From Glandiceps talaboti (taxonomy: Eukaryota > Hemichordata > Enteropneusta > Spengelidae), in NCBI RefSeq assembly GCF_964340395.1, contig NC_135553.1, forward strand, positions 16,852,501 to 16,916,500: DNA of 64,000 nt, read 5' to 3'. Under the pieces are notes generated by a model that saw only the letters and a program-made list of their open reading frames with translations, did no database searches and was not told the DNA's origin. The translations under genes were made by a program, and so were the position numbers. The first letter of the stretch is position 1, and each line of letters begins with the position of its first letter. Of this stretch, positions 1 to 21,385 are shown in pieces.

Positions 1-341
1 GTTTCAAAAAGTTACATACTAAAGTTCAAATTGGATAACTTAAAAAAATTGCTAGCGATGTCAATGCCACTTTGATTAATAGGGCGAATTTATTAGTACT
101 CCTGATAAAATCATACAATAGTTCATGGCTACAGATATACACCCATCAGGATGATAAGTATTCATCTTCTTACAAAGTTGTTCTACGGACTTGTCAACCT
201 TGCTAAAATGAAGGAAAGAGACCTGTAACAAGGAATTCAATAAAGAGAAGAGAAAAGAAGTTGTAGAGAGACTGACAGGACAGAAAGGACAGAGAAAAGA
301 ACTTAAAAAATACAGATTTTTTTTCCTTGCCCCCCTTTTTT

Positions 342-560
342 TAATCGTTCATTGTTATTTTACCTCTGTATTTTTGCTTGAATTGACCTTCGTGATACAT
401 GTTTACGTTGTCGTCTTGATGACCTCCTAGCTCTTCTAGAGAGAGGCCACCAAGATGAAAACGTAAACATATATCACGAAGGTCAATTAAAGCAAAATTA
501 CCAAGGTAAAATAACAATGAACGATTAGCCGACATCTATACAGCGATTTTAATCAGATTG
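342..560. mobile_element. Foldback MITE, 'CAATCTG' family, left terminus lost
   Basis: Same inner sequence as the element at 16882-17126 (gaattgaccttcgt... acgaaggtcaatt arms) and the intact right terminus ttaatcagattg at 549-560. The left end stops about 33 bases short of the expected terminus, replaced by homopolymer-rich sequence. Confidence 0.75.
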
Positions 561-1349
561 GAATTAGTTGAAATATGTAAATACCGTTAAATTTACGTTA
601 AAGTGGCACAAGCCATGGTATAAACTTTACTCAAGTGAAAATTTCTACATAAACTCTTTTCAAAGCTATTCTTGTTAAATGTTAGAACAATATTAATTGA
701 TTGCATGGTAAACATTTCCCCCAAACCCTCATCATTGAACCATTCATCTGCCTGAGAAACATCTCAATGCCAGGTTTGAATTTTATTAATATGCAGCAAA
801 TAAGTCCACAACTTTGTATTCATCAGTGTTTTTTTTTTATTCTATTCTATTATACATAACAACACTCATAAACAGTAAATTCACCTTTACTGTGGATTTG
901 CTCTTCTACATTTTCTACAATTGGATCCCAATATTTGTTATCAAATATTATTCAAATAATCGAGACAGTGGTCACAATGTTTGCACGTTTAGGAGGCCAT
1001 TATATTACTTTACCAGCCTTTAAGATGTCATGAACTACTAGTACTACATTAATATTGTATAATTATTGTTGTATCAGAAATTTTCAATATTAATCTTATA
1101 ATTTGGATGAGTTGAGTTTGCATGCAGAATTGCCGAATAAGGCCAGGGAAATTTAAAAAGCTGTTCAACGGGCCCGACCTACTCATATTTATGCCATGTC
1201 AATTTGTTTTGGTGATGGGCAATAAATCCTCATCCGGGCTGCACATATGTGTAAAATTGCTGCTGAACTACTATGCACACTTTGTTTCAAAATTATGTAA
1301 AGGGGAAATAAAGGCATTTTTAGTCGTTTTTACGTCCATAAGGAAGGTT

Positions 1350-1372
1350 ATATATTAGGGATGAAAAGTCTC

Positions 1373-1408
<36 letters not shown>

Positions 1409-2290
1409 TGTCTGTCTGTCTGTCTGTCTTCGACTGGCTCAATTGAAACAAAATTTGGTGCACATATTTTTAGGGTAATGACTAGAACTGATTAGATTTT
1501 TGTAAACATTCCGTGAATATTAATGATCAATTTGCATACTTAATGATTGTTGGTAATTAGGCTATATCTGAAGAATGCAAACTTCAAATTCAATATAATG
1601 TGGTATCTACATTGACCATAACAAAGTGCGTGTGTCATATAAAGTTTGATAATACACCTTGAAGGTTTATTGACTCATTTGCATACTTAATGATTTTCAG
1701 TAATTAGGCCATATCTTAAGAATGCACACTTCAAATTGAATATAATGTGGTACATACTCAAGCAAAACAAAACTCGTCATGTTGATGTAGCTTTCAGTTT
1801 TAATGAGTAATTTGCATTATCAATTATTTTCAGTCATTAGGCTATATATATGACGAGTGTAAGCTTCAAGTTCTATATAATTTGGTACATACATTCATAC
1901 CAGAGTGCACATATCTCATACAGCTTATTGATGTAACTCTTAGTTTTAATGAATCATTTGCATAATTAATGATTTTCAGTAATTAGGCTATATCTTACGA
2001 ATGCATCTTTCACACTTAATATAATTTATTAAATAATTCAAACATAATTAATTGCACATGTTCTGAAAAGCTTGGTCATGTAGCTTTTAGTTTTAATGAG
2101 ACATTTGCCTAATTAACGATTTTCAATAATTAGGCTATAACTTAAAAATGCTTTCTTCAAATTTAATTAAATTTGGTACATACTTCAAACATAACTAATT
2201 ACATATGTTCTGTTGCATTCCAACAATTATTATATGTAGGAACGAAAATCTAAAGACTTTGCCCTTACGGAAGACTTTCAGATTAAATCT
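1350..2290. repeat. Dispersed repeat with about 5 internal tandem copies (132-149 bp)
   Basis: Starts with a (TG)n/(TCTG)n tract and 'gactggctcaatt', then five degenerate units, each with 'tttgcataattaatgat', 'ttaggctatatctta' and 'aatttggtac' (starts near 1521, 1670, 1802, 1947, 2095), ending near 2290 in 'ggaagactttcagattaaa'. Related copies occur near 21930-22135, 22770-23340 and, inverted, at 62940-63310. No coding capacity is seen, so it is probably a non-autonomous element. Confidence 0.7.
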
Positions 2291-2572
2291 GGTAAGATTT
2301 TACATCACTTACATTACTCTCGATTGCCGAGAAATACGATGTGAAAATTATTGGTTGTTTATTGTTTAGTGGTAGCCCTTCTTAGCGGTCACGTGTTATC
2401 TCATGGGGTCTAGCCTCATAAATATGGAATAGTTGAACTCTACATATTCATGAGTAATGCCGATCCAGTCGTGTGGAAATTATGGATATGTACTAGGCAA
2501 CAAAAGGCAAGGCAACGCATGAATATTCAATGTGCATTTGTCATTTTGTGCACTATTAGTACAAGTTCAGTA

Positions 2573-2786
2573 CAAGTAGTGGTCATATAAAACAAGACAT
2601 TTTGGAAGCCCTCCCCCTTAAATTTGCTTTGGGAAAATTCATAACCCCCTGACAATCCACCCCCGGACGATAAGAGAACACTCCCTAGGGGAAAGTTAAT
2701 TCGCCCATCTAGTGTGTGTATGTATGTATGTATGTATGTATGTATGTATGTACGTACGTACGTACGTACGTACGTACGTGTGTCTG

Positions 2787-2831
<45 letters not shown>

Positions 2832-3230
2832 GTGTGTGTATGTATGTGTGTGTGTGTGTGAGTGAATGAGTTTGTGTTGTGTGTGTATGTGTCAGTCTGT
2901 CTCTGTCTATTGGTCTGTGGACACGATATCTAAAAAAGTATTGCATTAATCTTTTAACGAATTTGCATAAATAATGGTATATGGTGATTAAACAATATGT
3001 TAAGAATAAATATTGCTAAATTTAATTAGAAATTACATTATCTTAAGAATGCAGACTTCTAACATAAAATAATTTTGTACACACATGGACAACAAATCGT
3101 TTATGCTCTATTAATGTTATCGCTTCTCTATTTTCATGACTCATTAGCATAATGAATAATATTAACCAATTCTTAATTTGACTTATTGTTTCTTCCAATA
3201 CAAGGCACTTTACAGTTTGCCAGCAATTTT
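2573..3230. repeat. Tandem duplication downstream of CMAS, copy 1 (about 658 bp)
   Basis: Near-identical to 3231-3892, differing mainly in microsatellite length (TATG, TACG, TCTG and TG tracts). Its right end (3210-3230) carries the last six codons and stop of CMAS on the minus strand. Confidence 0.9.
2710..2908. repeat. Compound microsatellite (TATG)n(TACG)n(TCTG)n(TG)n
   Basis: Runs of tatg, tacg, tctg, tatc and tg follow each other. The tacg portion is self-complementary. The same compound tract, with different lengths, is at 3370-3555. Confidence 0.9.
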
Positions 3231-3432
3231 CAAGTAGTGGTCATATAAAACAAGACATTTTGGAAGCCCTCCCCCTTAAATTTGCTTTGGGAAAATTCAT
3301 AACCCCCTGACAATCCACCCCCGGACGATAAGAGAACACTCCCTAGGGGAAAGTTAATTCGCCCATCTAGTGTGTGTATGTATGTATGTATGTATGTATG
3401 TATGTACGTACGTACGTACGTACGTGTGTCTG

Positions 3433-3465
<33 letters not shown>

Positions 3466-3474
3466 GTGTGTGTA

Positions 3475-3518
<44 letters not shown>

Positions 3519-3871
3519 TGAATGAGTGAGCGTTTGTGTTGTGTGTGTATGTGTCAGTCTGTCTCTGTCTATTGGTCTGTGGACACGATATCTAAAAAAG
3601 TATTGCATTAATCTTTTAACGAATTTGCATAAATAATGGTATATGGTGATTAAACAATATGTTAAGAATAAATATTGCTAAATTTAATTAGAAATTACAT
3701 TATCTTAAGAATGCAGACTTCTAACATAAAATAATTTTGTACACACATGGACAACAAATCGTTTATGCTCTATTAATGTTATCGCTTCTCTATTTTCATG
3801 ACTCATTAGCATAATGAATAATATTAACCAATTCTTAATTTGACTTATTGTTTCTTCCAATACAAGGCACT

Positions 3872-3892
<21 letters not shown>
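3231..3892. repeat. Tandem duplication downstream of CMAS, copy 2 (about 662 bp)
   Basis: Second unit, directly joined to copy 1. Its right end is inside the functional last exon of CMAS, so the duplication breakpoint lies in coding sequence seven codons from the end. Confidence 0.9.
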
Positions 3893-12716
<8,824 letters not shown>

Positions 12717-12823
12717 CTATTGTATCGTGTATAATATATGGTGAGTGACCTGTTTTCCGTAGAGCGAGTCAGTTGCATTGAATAAACTATCAAGATCAGT
12801 GAGCCTAATCACAAGGTTTCATG

Positions 12824-13033
12824 CAATCTGATTAAAATCCGATGTGGTGAAAGCGGCTAGATGTCCTTATTTACCTCTATTCATCGTGTTGTGACGTTTG
12901 TTTTGTTCGGAGTGATCGCCCATGGGAAGGCGGCGATCACTCCGAACAAAATAAACGTCACAACACGATGAATAGAGGTAAATAAGGACATCTGATGTAG
13001 CCGCTTTCACCACATCGGATTTTAATCAGATTG
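12824..13033. mobile_element. Foldback MITE, 'CAATCTG' family, intact, 9-bp target duplication
   Basis: Termini CAATCTGATTAAAATCCGAT and its inverse; arms pair along nearly the full 210 bp around a small loop near 12925. Flanked by GGTTTCATG at 12815-12823 and 13034-13042. It lies just upstream of CMAS exon 1 (about 120 bp from the ATG). A 9-bp duplication suggests mobilisation by a Mutator-like transposase. Confidence 0.88.
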
Positions 13034-13444
13034 GGTTTCATGTTGAGATAGACACCATAAAAATAGCACACAAACATCACTTACACCACAGGCACTCAAA
13101 TCAATGTGTAGAAAAAAAAATGTATTGACGGCATTTGGGTGAGTTTTAGTGGCAGTTTGATTATCGTAATCGTTTGTTGAAATCGTCGGGTGTTTGAATT
13201 GTAAACAGCCTGTGGCTCGTTAGGTCAGTATAATTCCTCCAAGGTTGGCCGAACCTTCAAACCTTGTCTTATTTACATACATATTTTTTTTTTAAATCAT
13301 ACAAATTGATTCGAGTGCCTGTGACTTACACTGTGTGAGCCCTTTATTTAGTTAATGATATACTAGTAAAGAATAACAGCATGCACACTACTACACAGGG
13401 TATAGTCAGTTGAAGTTCAAACTAGAGGTAACCACCTGAAATGT

Positions 13445-15148
13445 GCCCAAAATGAACCACTGTTTTCAATAAGGAGACAGGAAACCCAATAAGGAAATGG
13501 TACATAGATCGTTATAATAAATTGATTGGGGGTAATTATAGGTAGATTTGATATGAGAGTGTGATAAATCCACAGAAAATATGTAGTTTCGTATGAAATC
13601 GAATAAGGAAATGAAAAAGGAAACAGGAAACGGGAGCCAACTTCACACACCCGGATAATAGTAGCATATACTACTAGTAATAGTAAGATACAGTAAGAAA
13701 TACCCGGATGTTCGAATGATCTTGGACAAAGGCTGCTAATCCATCTTCCTCTTTGCTCATGTTTAAATTTCTCCACGACCGGTCGTATGGTCGTGGCATG
13801 TATTTTTTTCACCGTCTTTTCTCCAAGACCGGTCGTATGGTCGTGGCATGTATTTTTTTCACCGTCTTTTCTCCACGACCGGTCGTATGGTCGTGGCATG
13901 TATTTTTTTCACCGTCTTTTCTCCACGAACGGTCGTATGGTCGTGGCATGTATTTTTTCACCGTCTTTTCTCCACGACCGGTCGTATGGTCGCAGCATGT
14001 ATTTTTTCCAATGACTTTTCTCCACGACCGGTCGTATGGTCGTGGCATGTATTTTTTTCAACGTCTTTTCTCCACGAACGGTCGTATGGTCGTGGCATGT
14101 ATTTTTTTCACCGTCTTTTCTCCACGAACGGTCGTATGGTCGTGGCATGTATTTTTTTCACCGTCTTTTCTCCACGACAGGTCGTATGGTCGTGGCATGT
14201 ATTTTTTCCAATGACTTTTCTCCACGACCGGTCGTGATGGTCGTGGCATGTATTTTTTCCGATGACTTTTCTCCACGACCGGTCGTATGGTCGTGGCATG
14301 TATTTTGTCCATTGACTTTACTCCACGACCGGTCGTGATGGTCGTGGCATGTATTTTTTTCACCGTCTTTTCACCACGAACGGTCGTATGGTTGTGGCAT
14401 GTATTTTTTTCACCGTCTTTTCTCCACGACCGGTCGTATGGTCGTGGCATGTATTTTTTCCAATGACTTTTGTCCATGACCGGTCGTACGGTTTCACATT
14501 GAACCTGTGAATGTCAAATTATCGTTGTTTGTTTTTAAAACTTTTTAAACCATCCACTATTTAGACGATCTAAATATCGTACATTTTATATTTAGACGAT
14601 CTAAATATCGTTATCTAAACTTGATAAACTAACTATGGAGAAAAGACAGTGAAAAAAATACATGCCACGACCATACGACCGGTCGTGGAGAAAAAACAGT
14701 GAAAACAATACTTGCCACGACCATACGACCGGTCGTGGAGAAAAAACTGTGAAAAAAATACATGCCACGACCATACGACCGGTCGTGGAGAAAAGTCATT
14801 GGAAAAAATACATGCCACAACCATACGACCGGTCGTGGAGAAAAGACAGTGAAAAAATACATGCCATGACCATACGACCGGTCGTGGTGAAAAGACAGTG
14901 AAAAAAATACATGCCACGACCATAGCATACGACCGGTCGTGGTGAAAAGACAGTGAAAAAATACATGCCACAACCATACGATCGGTCGTGGAGAAGATAG
15001 AATAAATTTAGTGTATGAGGTCAAACGAACATCCGGGTATTTATTACTGTAGCCCTATGTATTTAAGATACCTAACATCCACGACCGAAATCTGGTCGTA
15101 CGACCGGTCGTGTAGCGTAGGCATTGAAAACAGTGGTTCATTTTGGGC
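13445..15148. mobile_element. 1.7-kb foldback element with two opposed 50-bp repeat arrays
   Basis: Termini are inverted copies of 'gcccaaaatgaaccactg' (13445 and 15148) with further inverted pairing at 'aatacccggatgttcg' (near 13700 and 15035). Internally about 15 copies of a 50-bp unit containing 'gaccggtcgtatggtcgtgg' run rightwards (13768-14490) and about 7 run in the opposite direction (14640-14995). They are separated by two copies of a 22-bp unit, 'atttagacgatctaaatatc'. No transposase is seen; ORFs across it are repeat artefacts. The layout resembles Drosophila FB elements. Confidence 0.85.
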
Positions 15149-16280
15149 CGATAATTGACACGTTGACATACATGGCATCACAGACCGTGACATGCTCTAG
15201 GACTGTGACGACACCTGTAAATCAATCCTGTTTGTGAGTAGGGCCAGTCACACAGTGAAATTTATGATTTACTGAAATATTTCGACTGATACCAAAACAC
15301 TTTTTTTAAAAAACCATTACGTGCGATGCATGTCAATTCAATTGCATTGGTCTGAAAAAAATGTGTGACTATAACCGAAAACAGTTTTATACCGAGTAGC
15401 AAGTCTATTGTTGAAAGATGTTAAGAAAACTTTAGTAGTGGCGGTGATGAACATTTGTAATGCAAGACCAACAAGAGGATAATTCCGTTTTATTTATTGT
15501 TTTCCGTCTTTTTATTAATCGCGTACAATATAGAAAATTATATAGTATGATTAAAAGTAGTCTGAGATGGATGTAATATAGAAAATTATATAGTATGATT
15601 AAAAGTAGTCTGAGATGGATGTATTATTGTAGTGGTAATGAGTGACGTAACTTTATGAAAATGTTGGTGGAACAATAGACGACTATATACACTTCAAAGC
15701 CAATGAGTTAACTTTTAATTTATCATTCATTTTTTTGTTATATTGTATTTGTGTTGTTTTTTCACTAGACTAAAGTTCTGTTGATAGTAGTTGTGTTAGA
15801 GATATTTTCCTAGTATTACCGTAGACACGTTGCAGTAATTGACATGTAAATGTATGAACTGGCATAAATGAAACAAGGCAATGTACAGGAACATATCACA
15901 TACTTTATATCTTACACTAAATGTCATGTACTAAGTACTAATATGCATATAATCTGTCAATATAACCTTGGTTCATAACAGTACACAGTTTGTCTACAAC
16001 AGCAAATATGTCAACGAAGGAAAACAAATCTGCCAGTACTATATCATAATTATGTAATCTTTCGAAACTTTCATATTTATTTGTATTTTAACCATAGGAT
16101 AGAGTTTGAATTTTTCAGTTGAGTTTCAGTTCAGTTGTAGACTATGGTCACGATTATGTTACGTAATATCGACACTGTAATGAATGTGTGTTGTAACACC
16201 AGTTTGGAGTCCAGTAAAGTGGTGATCATGACGTCATAGCAAGTGTAGTCTATAGGTTGTTTCTATTAGTATAAACGTTT
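15149..16280. other. No gene recognised; one 47-bp tandem duplication
   Basis: AT-rich, apparently unique. The only structure noted is a two-copy tandem repeat at about 15527-15622 ('atatagaaaattatatagta' unit). Confidence 0.6.
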
Positions 16281-16289
16281 ACCCGTGCT

Positions 16290-17660
16290 ACCGCATGTAT
16301 GGATCAAAGGTTTGGGATGGGATCACCTCACATATCTGGTCTCGTTCCTGACGGATCGTATGCACGTTAACTTCACACGGCATACGAATGATACGATCCG
16401 AATGTAGATAGACCAACTCGGATATCTCAACTCAAACGAACAAGTAATCAGTTGCGTTGAAAAACGAGCGAGTATCTGCAGGGGGTAACTTCGTTCACGG
16501 TTGAGTAAATTGAAAAGGCTAGGTATCACTGTCATGCATACGCTAAAGCAGAAAACGGTGGTCGTTCCAAGGTTCTCTTAATTTTGTTGAATCACAATTC
16601 TGCAGGATTGAATTCAGGCGAATAAGTAGGGGTGAATATTATTTCTATTCCTTGTTGATTTAACCAGATAATTCAACACTTGTGCTGCTTGCATGACTGT
16701 GGTGTATTGGCGCATTATCAAGGACAAGAAAATCCTCGGGTCGCAAAGCTGCCTGTCCATTGTCATCAACAGTGTCGACACACTCGCGGATGTATTCAAT
16801 AAACGTGACAGAATTGGATGTACCGTCAATGACTTTAACATGCGATACACCGACGAGAAGATTTAATGTCATATTCTGACTCAATCTGATTAAAATCCGA
16901 TGTAGATGTCGGCTAATCGTGCATTGCTATCTTACCATCGTTATTTAGCTTGAATTGACCTTCGTAGTACATGTTTACATTTTTTAGCCTGATCGCCCCC
17001 TAGTAGAGGAGGCGATCAGGCTAAAAAATGTAAACATGTACTACGAAGGTCAATTAAAGCTAAATAACGATGGTAAGATAGCAATGCACGATTAGCCGAC
17101 ATATACATCGGATTTTAATCAGATTGATTCGGACTTGGATGGTAACGTATTACATCCACACATCGTTGGCCTGTCAATGCGTGTTCGTAGTTCGGATTAG
17201 CAACTTCAACCAATTTGAAGCCACTCTCGTCCATAAACTTCAGTCGCCGGGGCTCGATAGTATGTGTACAACCATGTACAAATGATGTAGGCCTTGTATA
17301 AGCTTATATCTTAGATTCTGTAATGTAAACCCTTGGCTAGCACAATGTACTGTTCCATTGTGAACCGTTTTTGTATAGTCCTTGTACGTTCAGATACATC
17401 CGATCGTGCATGTCATAGTTGGATTTTGTGTTTTTAAAGCTTCCAAGAAGGCCTCTACGTTGTGTTGAAGCTTGTGGGCTCTATTGTATGTATTTCCCGC
17501 GACTGTTCGTTGACACGAGCCCGTCTTCACATACCGATACCAAATTTTCCATGTTCTGTCAATTTGTACTTCGAAGCCACTTTAGTTACTACTCCTCGCG
17601 GTACTTCTCCTGAATCCATATTCCCGATTCCCGTCGCTGACTTTTATATCGTTGATTATG
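16290..17660 (-). pseudogene. Decayed Tc1/mariner-IS630 superfamily transposase (DD34E type)
   Basis: Reading the minus strand across frameshifts: an N-terminal helix-turn-helix-like stretch (PRGVVTKVASKYKL) near 17600, first catalytic Asp in LKFMDESGFKLVEVA near 17200, second in FLVLDNAPIHHS near 16720, and the Glu segment FTPTYSPEFNPAEL near 16620, followed by in-frame stops. Spacing fits DD34E. It is cut between the first and second Asp by the MITE at 16882-17126. Not functional. Confidence 0.85.
16882..17126. mobile_element. Foldback MITE, 'CAATCTG' family, inserted in transposase relic
   Basis: 245-bp hairpin with the same terminal 'CAATCTGATTAAAATCCGAT' as 12824-13033 but a different central palindrome. 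Flanks attctgact (16873-16881) and attcggact (17127-17135) form a 9-bp target duplication with one mismatch. Removing it restores the transposase reading. Confidence 0.88.
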
Positions 17661-17669
17661 AACATGGAT

Positions 17670-20600
17670 AAATCCTCACTTGTGGTTTTACCACTGCAAG
17701 ACTGCCTTCCCATACTATTTACGTCCATTTTCATTGCTATCTATGCCTGGCTGTTTGAGTTTCCCGCTCGCAAGTTCAACGCACGCTAACGGCTGTTGCT
17801 TTATTTACATACACACCCTTGGTGGTCTACTTGTGAAATTACGATACATTTAGATTTGCAGACTAGAATCAGAAAATATAAAGAAATATCCATAATTTTG
17901 AAACAAAGTGTGCATTTTATTGACATACGAATCCCGCATAAGGATATATTGCCCATCACCAAAAAATATATATGGGTAGGTTGAACAACTTTTTCAGCCT
18001 AATGTCCTATCTTTCAAAGTAGTTGCCGAAATATGTCACATTCAAAGTAAAAAAAATTAAATAAAAAAAATTGGACAGTGCTTTCTCAAATAAGTAACAC
18101 TACAAAATAATCCTGTTCTTTACCCAAGTGGACCTTCAAATAGTGGATTTTAAACTGCGTATCTAGTTTAATAGTTTTTCAGGGCCACCAAATATTCCAA
18201 AAAGAGATCTGCCGTTTTATCAGTAAATGTTTTAATATAAGGAACACTGCAAAAAGTTACAATTTTTAACTGGAGGGACACATTCTTATTCAAAGTTAAG
18301 CCAGCGTACAATAGAGATATAACTTATAAGATACATTATATTAGCGAGGAGTCAGTGTACAGTCACTTTTGACTTTAGTGAACCATCAATTTAAATCACG
18401 CATGCTAGGTCACGTAAATAACGATTTTAATAACATCGCTATGTATTCAAAAAGTAGCTTTTTTTCTTTCTTTCTTTCCTAAAAAATATCAAGGGGGAAC
18501 AGCTGCCCCCCCCCCCCCCCCCCTGCAGGCTACGATACTGATAAATGATGGAAGTGACGACCCACAAAACGAAAAAAATATTTTATCGGTGTCTAAAATC
18601 CAGGCAAAAAGTTGGTTTTCCATATAGAATAAAACTATGTTTTACATGCCGAAATTTTATAAGACAGCAGCGATCAAGGTTCATTCATGATATATCCAGG
18701 TAGCAATCCGTTAGGTAGTATTTCATGTATAAAAAGATTAAAGGTTCCCGTTTTTAAACAAATGCAAGATTAATCGGTGGTGTGCATATTTAGATATTAC
18801 ACACCGTACGAAAAGCAAGTTGGCTGCGTCAAGTCAGTACATCGGCGAATGTATCTTAAAATTAGTGTAAAATTTAACGTGCTGTCACTGCGTTGTTGCC
18901 AACCACTTCTTACAGGGAATCATACTCACTTGGCTAGCCCCTTAGAGGTACTCACTCAGGAATCAATGCACATCGACCAACAGGATGCTTGTAGATAGAT
19001 TTATTGCACAGTTTTGCGGCAAGTACCAGGCAGATAAGATCAAGAGTCTTATGGAGGTAGGATTCTGAAGGAATTCCTACCTCCATGGAGAGAACCAGCT
19101 CTCACCATATATTCACCTCTTACATATAAGTACATGAGATTTGTTCTCACAAAATTTGAGTTTGGTGCTGTACTAGCACATAGCAGTTATAATTCAGTTT
19201 TGATAGGAGAGGCTTATGTTGAAGTTTTTATTTTATATGAATGAGTTTTTGTGAGGAGTTTCAAATCTCCAAAACAGAAATAGTAGTTTGCTTGATGATT
19301 TTCTCTCTCTGTTGTTTGCATCACTTTATTAAAGGGGCACAAGCTGAGTTTATACATATTTGGGCGTAGTTTATCCATATTTGGGCATAGTTTATCCATA
19401 TTTATTTTGGTGTACGTTTTTACTGCATATTTAAAAGGTACTCACAGTATTGTACTATACTGTAGTACACTTAACCGCTACTTGCAATTGACTGAACTTA
19501 AATTTGGTATTTAGATATAGCTCATAAGCAATCCGATGACGTAATTTATCATACATATCAAACAATGGTTCAGAAAATCCCTACTATGCAATCAACTAAC
19601 AATGCCAGAAGACAATGGTAATGTTATAGAAGACATGCATTGACATTAACAATATACTGGAATGTAGTTTTGTTTATGTATTTTCACTTGAGTAAAAAGC
19701 ATATATAAACACAGCTTGCAACTTTAAATGAACCATACTGTGTCTAATTATCACTTGATTTTAATTACTTAATTTAGTTGTTATTATGTACAGGCAGCTT
19801 AATCATAACAAAACCAACTTTTTTATCTTTTCAATCTAACAAAAAATGTGCTATTGATTTGCCAGGGTCCATTTCAATTCTTTAGTATAAACCTTGAACA
19901 ATTTCTGCTCTTCACTGAGTTCATGGTCCACCAGGTCAGGGTCCAAACCTCTCCTCTCAAATAAACCGTAAAACACAAACAAACAAAGAAGAATGAACTT
20001 GACCAGAAATCTTATCCCAGAAAATGAAATGTTTATTTGTAATTTTGCTATATCTGCCGTTCAGATTGCCCTCCCGGCTCTCCATCCAAGTGCCATTAAA
20101 ATGTAACATATATATAGCACATAAACTGAGCGTTTCTACATATACAAAACATATTACAATTCTTATTCTGAGATTGCTGATTGGATTAAAATCTCATATC
20201 GCTGACGTGGACTTATTGATATTAATGAATTCTTTTATCGAGTTGCTTCAATACCCTTCTTTTGTCTTTAGTCCTGTGTCAGCTCTTCAACTTGTATAAA
20301 GAATTAATTATGCTACCAGAGATCCATTGTACTATATCAAGCTGTCTCAGGACATGTGGTTGACCTTCGCCTTTCCTATTGTACTGTAACAAGCTGTCTC
20401 ATCTCAGGACATCTTCTATTATACTAGTGTCACAGCTGTTTGAGGTCAGACGGACATTTCTATATTTCTGCAAGTCAGTTAGTTATCAAATTATTATGTA
20501 TGTAGCATTAGTGAGAACGTTTATTGTACGTTTACACTCTTTGTCATAGAAGCTTTACAGTTGGGTGTTTGAGACACACACTGAATCCTGGCATCTGACG

Positions 20601-20830
20601 TTTTATGCTACAATTTACTCTAAAACAGAACACATCAAAAAATGCGTTAGTCGGAGGTGACTTCTTCAAAGCATAGCATCCTGCTTTACACACTGTTAGT
20701 ACAATTTCGTGTGGTGTCTAATACACACTAACTTCTGGTCTGTTGAACAGAGTAAATTGTTGATATTAACTCTCAAATGCTAAGCATTTATGAACAGCTG
20801 TCAGAAGATGCTTTCAACGTGGAAGAGAGC
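17670..20830. other. No gene recognised
   Basis: AT-rich, few repeats. Noted: a C-run at 18509-18523, a dispersed repeat at 18570-18765, a hairpin at 19050-19087 (arms 'atggaggtagga'), and a 24-bp tandem pair near 19355-19405. No ORF has splice context or recognisable motifs. Confidence 0.6.
18570..18765. repeat. Dispersed repeat, copy of 26170-26430
   Basis: Shares 'tttatcggtgtc', 'aaatccaggcaaaaagtt', 'ggttttccatatagaataaa' and 'cagcagcgatc' with 26170-26430; moderately diverged. Confidence 0.75.
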
Positions 20831-21385
20831 ACTCGAACAGTCAGTAGACGTCTACGCGATGTCCAGTGTTTTCGATGACCCTCCCGCTTTCCACTGATAT
20901 TTCTCGTGTCTCCTTTTTAACCCCTCCTCACTGTGTCTTTTCGTAGAGTACCGCCCAGTGTCTACATCAAATTTAAAAAAAAGTGGTGTATGATACGCTC
21001 AAACTTCAATGATTCTTAATCCAAATTAGATGGTACTCTGCCGTGATAGTAGTCCTGCTTGCATACGGAGTAAGTCGTCCCTTGAGCGAAACACGTACAC
21101 CGTCAGCAAGCAGGACTACCGTGTTCAGAATCGCAATTGCAATTTACGACCTATTTTCTTGGTCGCGGTCCAATGGATGTTTCTCATCTCGTCAGCCATC
21201 TAGGTCCGTGGAGTCGTATAAAAAGGGGGTACTTTTACAGACCACCCTCCGAGAATATGGGTAGGATACCCCATTTCTACTCTCTCTCTCGGAAGAAATT
21301 TCCCTGACGTAGACCCGGAGAGAAAGGTCACATGGTCTGTTAAAAGTACGACTGCCGGTGCCTAGGACCCTATTTTGCATATGAC
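20830..21385. other. GC-richer patch with two small inverted repeats
   Basis: More GC-rich than its surroundings. A 14-bp stem (gtagtcctgcttgc, 21049-21062 with 21105-21118) and a second pair 'gtacttttacagacca' / 'tggtctgttaaaagtac' (near 21229 and 21340). A TATA-like 'gtataaaaaggggg' is at about 21217. No gene is identified. Confidence 0.5.

Noticed and set aside
2527-2946. 139-codon minus ORF rich in HTHT/DRQTDRQT
   Set aside because: Translation of the compound microsatellite; no real gene.
13753-14477. Long ORFs on both strands with repeated 'RPVVWSWHVFF' or 'HDHTTGRGEKT' peptides
   Set aside because: The 50-bp repeat lacks stops in several frames on both strands; frame-independent openness shows it is not coding.
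14629-15024. ORFs of 114-131 codons in the opposed array
   Set aside because: Same repeat artefact as the array on the left.
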